The translations under genes and the position numbers were made by a program. This document shows positions 60,299 through 64,000 of a stretch of DNA of 64,000 nucleotides, piece by piece. Positions within the stretch are counted from its first letter, which is position 1. Every line of letters begins with the position of its first letter. The stretch is from Silicimonas algicola (GTDB lineage: Bacteria > Pseudomonadota > Alphaproteobacteria > Rhodobacterales > Rhodobacteraceae). Under the pieces are notes generated by a model that worked only from the letters and a program-made list of their open reading frames with translations, searched no databases and was not told where the DNA came from. Where the stretch lies: positions 180,072 through 244,071 of the forward strand of contig NZ_QGGV01000003.1 of assembly GCF_003148765.1 (NCBI RefSeq), given 5' to 3'.

Positions 60299-60367
60299 GG
60301 TGGGGCGGGGTTCAGCCCACCGTGGCGTGGAGGGTTGGAGGGAGATTTGGTGGGGTGGAACCCCACC
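60299..60367. repeat. Pair of REP-like inverted repeats
   Basis: First unit: GGTGGG (60299-60304) with CCCACC (60316-60321). Second unit: perfect GGTGGGGT/ACCCCACC with GGA loop (60349-60367), followed by CTACGGG. The pattern resembles intergenic REP elements of alphaproteobacteria. The second lies 14 bp beyond the stop of the AT-rich DUF4238 gene. The rest of 60175-60380 shows no gene. Confidence 0.65.
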
Positions 60368-60380
60368 CTACGGGTGCTTG

Positions 60381-61391
60381 TTACACTGGACGAAATCGCT
60401 CGTAGGCTTCAGTTGTAACCCTCAATCCAACAAAATCATGAGGTTCGATGGTATGAGGGAGCGGAAAGTCGCGTGGCGGCATGCCAGAGAAATAATCCGC
60501 GAACGAGTCGCTAAGCCTCGGATAATGACGCTTAGATATTCTATTATTGACGAATACTAGTTGCTTGTCATCGGTCGCGAATACATATTTAACGGCGTTT
60601 TCCGTCACAAACATATTTACGAACCTCACCAATCCTTCCCCATCAATATGAATATCCTGATTGATCTGTTTTCTCTTACGGTGTGGTGTGAGAAACGCGT
60701 GAGGGCTTATGTTGCCTCGATATCCTAGCAGACACGTGCGAGGGCCGAGCGGCAGCAAAAAGGTTGAGAAATGGTGTCGTGTAGAGTAGGTTCTCAACAA
60801 GGGTCTGTCTGACGTCAGCAAAGTCAATCGCGTTTCTGGTAAGCTAATCACCCGCCAATTGAATTCCTCGTAGGATTTGGCGTGTGCTTCCATGACCTCT
60901 TTCAGGCTGGAGTACATGCTATGTTCAACGCCGGCTTGTGCCACTTTATCTGTGGCGGGGGTGAACGGGAAACTCTTTTCGAGAACGAAGGGTTCCGCGC
61001 GATTTGCGACATAGACCGCTTCAGTCCAATCTTTCCGAAGTCTCGCGATATCTTCGGGGCATCTGATTTCTAGAGATATGATAAACCTTGAAAAGTCTTT
61101 TATACACTCTCTGCTTAGCACACCCTTGTTATTCTCCAGCTCGAAAAGCGAGGATGCCCCTTTGTCATCAATATCCTTGAAAAATCTCTCCTCGACCGTC
61201 TGCTTATTAGGCTCAGAGGAGTACAGAAAGCTATAGAGGCCAAGCTGATAACCGGTAGCATTGGGATGAACTCTTCTGGGCCGAACTTGTGTCTTCCAAG
61301 GCCTACTGAACTCGCAAATCCTATCGTCGACCCCTGCCCACCTCTTTAGATAGAAGCTAGGAATGTAGTGATGTTTCTTTGGCTGTGGCAC
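60381..61391 (-). CDS. DUF4238 protein, AT-rich, probably acquired
   Basis: A 336-residue protein whose N-terminus KKHHYIPSFYLKRWAG is the signature of DUF4238; later LLTSDRPLLRT and FVTENAVKYVFATDDK also fit. Base composition is much more AT-rich than all surrounding genes, with codons rare elsewhere in the window (ATA, TTA, AGA). The GTG start directly follows the pyrG stop. DUF4238 proteins are scattered in variable regions; their activity is unknown. Confidence 0.8.
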   Translation of the reverse strand: MPQPKKHHYIPSFYLKRWAGVDDRICEFSRPWKTQVRPRRVHPNATGYQLGLYSFLYSSEPNKQTVEERFFKDIDDKGASSLFELENNKGVLSRECIKDFSRFIISLEIRCPEDIARLRKDWTEAVYVANRAEPFVLEKSFPFTPATDKVAQAGVEHSMYSSLKEVMEAHAKSYEEFNWRVISLPETRLTLLTSDRPLLRTYSTRHHFSTFLLPLGPRTCLLGYRGNISPHAFLTPHRKRKQINQDIHIDGEGLVRFVNMFVTENAVKYVFATDDKQLVFVNNRISKRHYPRLSDSFADYFSGMPPRDFPLPHTIEPHDFVGLRVTTEAYERFRPV

Positions 61392-63035
61392 TCAAACCAA
61401 CCTACTCACCTCAACCGCCGCCCTGACGAAATCCGCGAACAACGGATGCGGCGCAAACGGCTTGCTCTTCAGCTCCGGGTGGAACTGGACGCCGATGAAC
61501 CAGGGGTGGTCCTTCCACTCCACGATCTCGGGCAGCCGGCCGTCGGGCGACATGCCGGTGAAGCAGAGGCCCGCGGCCTCGAGCTTGTCGCGGTATTTCA
61601 CGTCGACCTCGTAGCGGTGGCGGTGGCGCTCTTCGATGACCGTCTCGCCATAGACCTGCGCGACCTTCGAGCCGGGCTTGAGGTTGGCGGTATAGGCGCC
61701 CAATCGCATCGTCCCGCCCTTGTCGTCGCCGACCTTGCGGCGGGCGACGTGGTTGCCCTGGACCCATTCCTTGAGGTGATAGACGACCGGCTCGAAGCGC
61801 TTCTTGCCGGCCTCGTGGTCGAATTCCTCGGACCCCGCAGTCTGGACGCCGGCCACGTTGCGGGCGGCCTCGATGACGGCCATCTGCATCCCGAGACAGA
61901 TGCCGAGGTAGGGGATCTTCTTCTCGCGCGCGAATTGGGCGGCCTTGATCTTGCCCTCGGTCCCGCGCTCGCCGAAGCCGCCGGGGACGAGGATGGCGTG
62001 GAAGTTCTCGAGATAGGGGGCGGGATCCTCGCGCTCGAAGATCTCGGCGTCGATCCACTGCGCCTTGACGCGGGTGCGGTTCGCCATGCCGCCGTGGGTC
62101 AGGGCCTCGGCGATGGACTTGTAGGCGTCCTCGAGCTGCGTGTACTTGCCGACGATGGCGACGCGGACCTCGCCCTCGGCGTTGTCGAGCCGGTCCATCA
62201 CGTCCTCCCACCGCGCGAGGTTGGGCTTCGGCGCGGGCGAGATGGCGAAGGCGTCGAGGACGGCCTGGTCGAGCCCGGCCTTGTGATAGGCCATCGGCGC
62301 CTCGTAGATCGACTTGAGGTCGTAGGCGGGGATGACGGCGTCGGGGCGGACGTTGCAGAAGAGCGCGATCTTGGCACGCTCCTTCTCGGGGATCGGCTGT
62401 TCGGAGCGGCAGACGAGGACGTCGGGCTGGAGGCCGATCGAGCGGAGCTCCTTGACGCTGTGCTGGGTGGGCTTGGTCTTCAGTTCACCGCTGGCGGCGA
62501 GGTAGGGCAGGAGGGTCAGGTGCATGAACACGCACTGGCCGCGCGGCTTGTCCTGGGAGAACTGGCGGATCGCCTCGAAGAAGGGCAGGCCCTCGATGTC
62601 GCCGACGGTGCCGCCGATCTCGCAGAGCATGAAATCGACCTCGTCGTCGCCGATGTGGAGGAAGTCCTTGATCTCGTTGGTGACGTGGGGAATGACCTGG
62701 ATCGTCTTGCCGAGGTAGTCGCCGCGGCGCTCCTTCTCGAGAACGTTCGAATAGATGCGGCCGGACGAGATGCTGTCGGTGGCGCGGGCGTGGACGCCGG
62801 TGAAGCGCTCGTAGTGGCCGAGGTCGAGGTCGGTTTCGGCGCCGTCGTCGGTGACGAAGACCTCGCCGTGTTCGAAGGGGCTCATCGTGCCGGGGTCGAC
62901 GTTCAGGTAGGGATCGAGCTTCCTCAGCCGGACGGAATAGCCGCGCGCCTGGAGCAGCGCTCCGAGCGCCGCCGAGGCCAGGCCCTTGCCGAGCGAGGAG
63001 ACCACACCGCCGGTGATGAAGACGTACCTTGCCAT
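61392..63035 (-). CDS. pyrG: CTP synthase
   Basis: Converts UTP to CTP with glutamine as nitrogen donor. The 547-residue protein starts [18 protein letters not shown] (ATP loop), continues [20 protein letters not shown] and [12 protein letters not shown], and ends in a glutaminase domain with Cys in [17 protein letters not shown] and [10 protein letters not shown]. Normal length and start. The gene downstream (DUF4238) begins immediately after its stop. secG lies upstream with a hairpin between. Confidence 0.97.
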   Translation of the reverse strand: MARYVFITGGVVSSLGKGLASAALGALLQARGYSVRLRKLDPYLNVDPGTMSPFEHGEVFVTDDGAETDLDLGHYERFTGVHARATDSISSGRIYSNVLEKERRGDYLGKTIQVIPHVTNEIKDFLHIGDDEVDFMLCEIGGTVGDIEGLPFFEAIRQFSQDKPRGQCVFMHLTLLPYLAASGELKTKPTQHSVKELRSIGLQPDVLVCRSEQPIPEKERAKIALFCNVRPDAVIPAYDLKSIYEAPMAYHKAGLDQAVLDAFAISPAPKPNLARWEDVMDRLDNAEGEVRVAIVGKYTQLEDAYKSIAEALTHGGMANRTRVKAQWIDAEIFEREDPAPYLENFHAILVPGGFGERGTEGKIKAAQFAREKKIPYLGICLGMQMAVIEAARNVAGVQTAGSEEFDHEAGKKRFEPVVYHLKEWVQGNHVARRKVGDDKGGTMRLGAYTANLKPGSKVAQVYGETVIEERHRHRYEVDVKYRDKLEAAGLCFTGMSPDGRLPEIVEWKDHPWFIGVQFHPELKSKPFAPHPLFADFVRAAVEVSRLV

Positions 63036-63147
63036 GTGCGGACTGCTCCCGTGATGTGTGCTCGGTCGTGCCGCGTCCGGGGTCCGGATTTCGCAGCATC
63101 ACGGGGCTCTACCCGTAGAGGATTCGCCCGGAAGCCGCAAGGGTTCG

Positions 63148-63165
63148 CCCGCAACATCTTGCGGG
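63148..63165 (-). terminator. Hairpin between secG and pyrG
   Basis: Perfect 7-bp stem CCCGCAA/TTGCGGG with 4-nt loop, 31 bp after the secG stop. No T tract follows on the minus strand, so termination would be weak or Rho-assisted. Confidence 0.5.
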
Positions 63166-63196
63166 CATCCGCGTGGCGTTTCTAGTTCTTGTGGCG

Positions 63197-63583
63197 TCAG
63201 TCGGCCGGCGGCAGGGCCGCGCCGCCCGAGGTGCCGGGAGTGGCGTCGCCCGCGCCGGGGACCGGCGGCAGGAGCGAGCCGCCCGCAGGCAGGTCCGGCG
63301 TGCCCGAGGTCGACGGCGTGTCGACGCCGAAGCGATCGAGGACCGATCCCGAGGCGGACTTCTGCGCCGCGACGATGGTGAGCGCGATCGAGGTCGCGAT
63401 GAAGGCGATGGCGAGGGCCCAGGTGACCTTGCCGAGCGCCGTCGCCGCGCCGCGCGCCGAGACGAGCCCGCCTCCTCCGCCGCCGCCGAGGCCCAGCCCG
63501 CCGCCTTCGGAGCGCTGCAGGAGGACGACGCCGATCAGGCCGAGCGCCAGGATCATGTGGACGATGAGGAGGACGTTTTCCAT
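63197..63583 (-). CDS. secG: Preprotein translocase subunit SecG
   Basis: A 128-residue inner-membrane subunit of SecYEG. It has the first helix VLLIVHMILALGLIGVVLLQ, the conserved LLQRSEGGGLG followed by a Gly run, and the second helix VTWALAIAFIATSIALTIVA. The Pro/Ala/Gly-rich tail after residue 90 is usual in alphaproteobacteria. The neighbourhood secG-pyrG is also common in this group. Confidence 0.95.
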   Translation of the reverse strand: MENVLLIVHMILALGLIGVVLLQRSEGGGLGLGGGGGGGLVSARGAATALGKVTWALAIAFIATSIALTIVAAQKSASGSVLDRFGVDTPSTSGTPDLPAGGSLLPPVPGAGDATPGTSGGAALPPAD

Positions 63584-63769
63584 GTCTGGGCCGGGTCTCG
63601 TGTCAGGGTCGGGCGGTATCTATGCGAGGGGCCGGGGCATGGCAACCCCGGACGGGGAGGGAAGGGGGACGGGATGTGGGGACACGGCCCCGACGGTCCC
63701 GAAGCGCCGGCGAAGGTTCGAGACCATACTTCGTTGACTTTGTCCGTTGAGTGCCGAACGGTCTGACGC

Positions 63770-64000
63770 GTGAAATTTCCCGATGATGATAAACCGAGAC
63801 GCCGGCTCGACCTGCGACTGCTCGTGATCGTCTCGATGATCCCGGTCTCGACCGGGGCGTCCGCCGAAACGGTCACACATCGGTACGAAAAGGCGAGCAA
63901 AGCCATATGCCTGTCGCATGAGGCCGGCGATGTCGACTTCTACCTCAAAGGTCGAGCGAGCCCATTTGGCAACGCACCCCGTTTTTTGGTTCCGGCGCCT
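63770..64000 (+). CDS. Possible exported protein, cut by right edge
   Basis: An open frame of 77 codons from GTG 63770 to the edge. After a charged start (KFPDDDKPRRRLDLR) comes LLVIVSMIPVSTGASA, a plausible signal peptide, and then a polar mature part (ETVTHRYEKASKAICLSHEA). There is no good ribosome site. It is supported only by the signal-like segment; the family cannot be judged from this fragment. Confidence 0.4.
   Translation, partial: MKFPDDDKPRRRLDLRLLVIVSMIPVSTGASAETVTHRYEKASKAICLSHEAGDVDFYLKGRASPFGNAPRFLVPAP

Noticed and set aside
60175..60380. CRISPR-like repeats in the G-rich intergenic stretch
   Set aside because: Only two dissimilar inverted repeats, no regular spacers; better explained as REP-like elements.

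Overview
The window is about 64 kb of high-GC DNA, densely packed with genes on both strands. Gene content points to an alphaproteobacterium of the Rhodobacteraceae (Roseobacter/Rhodobacter) type: a complete-looking aerobic cobalamin operon with a BluE-type threonine kinase, CbtAB cobalt uptake, DUF1636 proteins and TRAP/polar amino-acid transport genes. No rRNA, tRNA, CRISPR array or insertion sequence was seen.

Layout. 1-15.8 kb is mixed chromosomal housekeeping: valS (cut by the left edge), an orphan form-II CoxL-like molybdoenzyme, a DUF2235 hydrolase, a thioesterase, divergent metF/metR with a MetR-like operator between them, an inositol-monophosphatase-family gene, an MFS exporter, a divergent two-component pair, a TPP enzyme, an orphan TRAP binding protein and an aldehyde dehydrogenase. 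15.8-39.4 kb is a cobalamin region. It holds the nucleotide-loop genes (cobS-cobT-cobU; a phosphatase, bluE, cobD, cobC), then cobQ-cobO, then a cobalamin-riboswitch-led operon DUF1636-cobW-cobN-G-H-I-J-(K inverted)-L-E-M-B-A-F. A second cobalamin riboswitch precedes cbtB-cbtA and a 39-residue His-tailed membrane peptide. Most genes overlap by 4 bp, so translation is probably coupled. CobS/CobT chelatase subunits, CobR and BluB are not in the window and must lie elsewhere if the pathway is complete.

39.5-51.6 kb carries the most unusual locus, a two-gene PKS/NRPS system on the minus strand. The PKS reads KS-AT-KR-DH-carrier-TE. The NRPS reads formyltransferase, a linker, an adenylation domain split by a luciferase-like monooxygenase, and a carrier. 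The A-domain specificity residues read by eye match the glycine code closely. An intrinsic-terminator-like hairpin with seven T residues sits between the two genes.

51.8-58.6 kb holds a TerC-family protein and a polar amino-acid ABC transporter with a glutamine-synthetase-family enzyme. One permease gene there seems to start at a rare ATT codon, and an unrelated plus-strand gene splits the two permeases. 58.6-64 kb holds a TerB-like protein, a DUF305 protein, a lipoprotein, an AT-rich DUF4238 gene placed flush against the pyrG stop codon, pyrG, secG and the start of an exported protein cut by the right edge.

Assignments rest on reading translations and motifs by eye. No database search was run.
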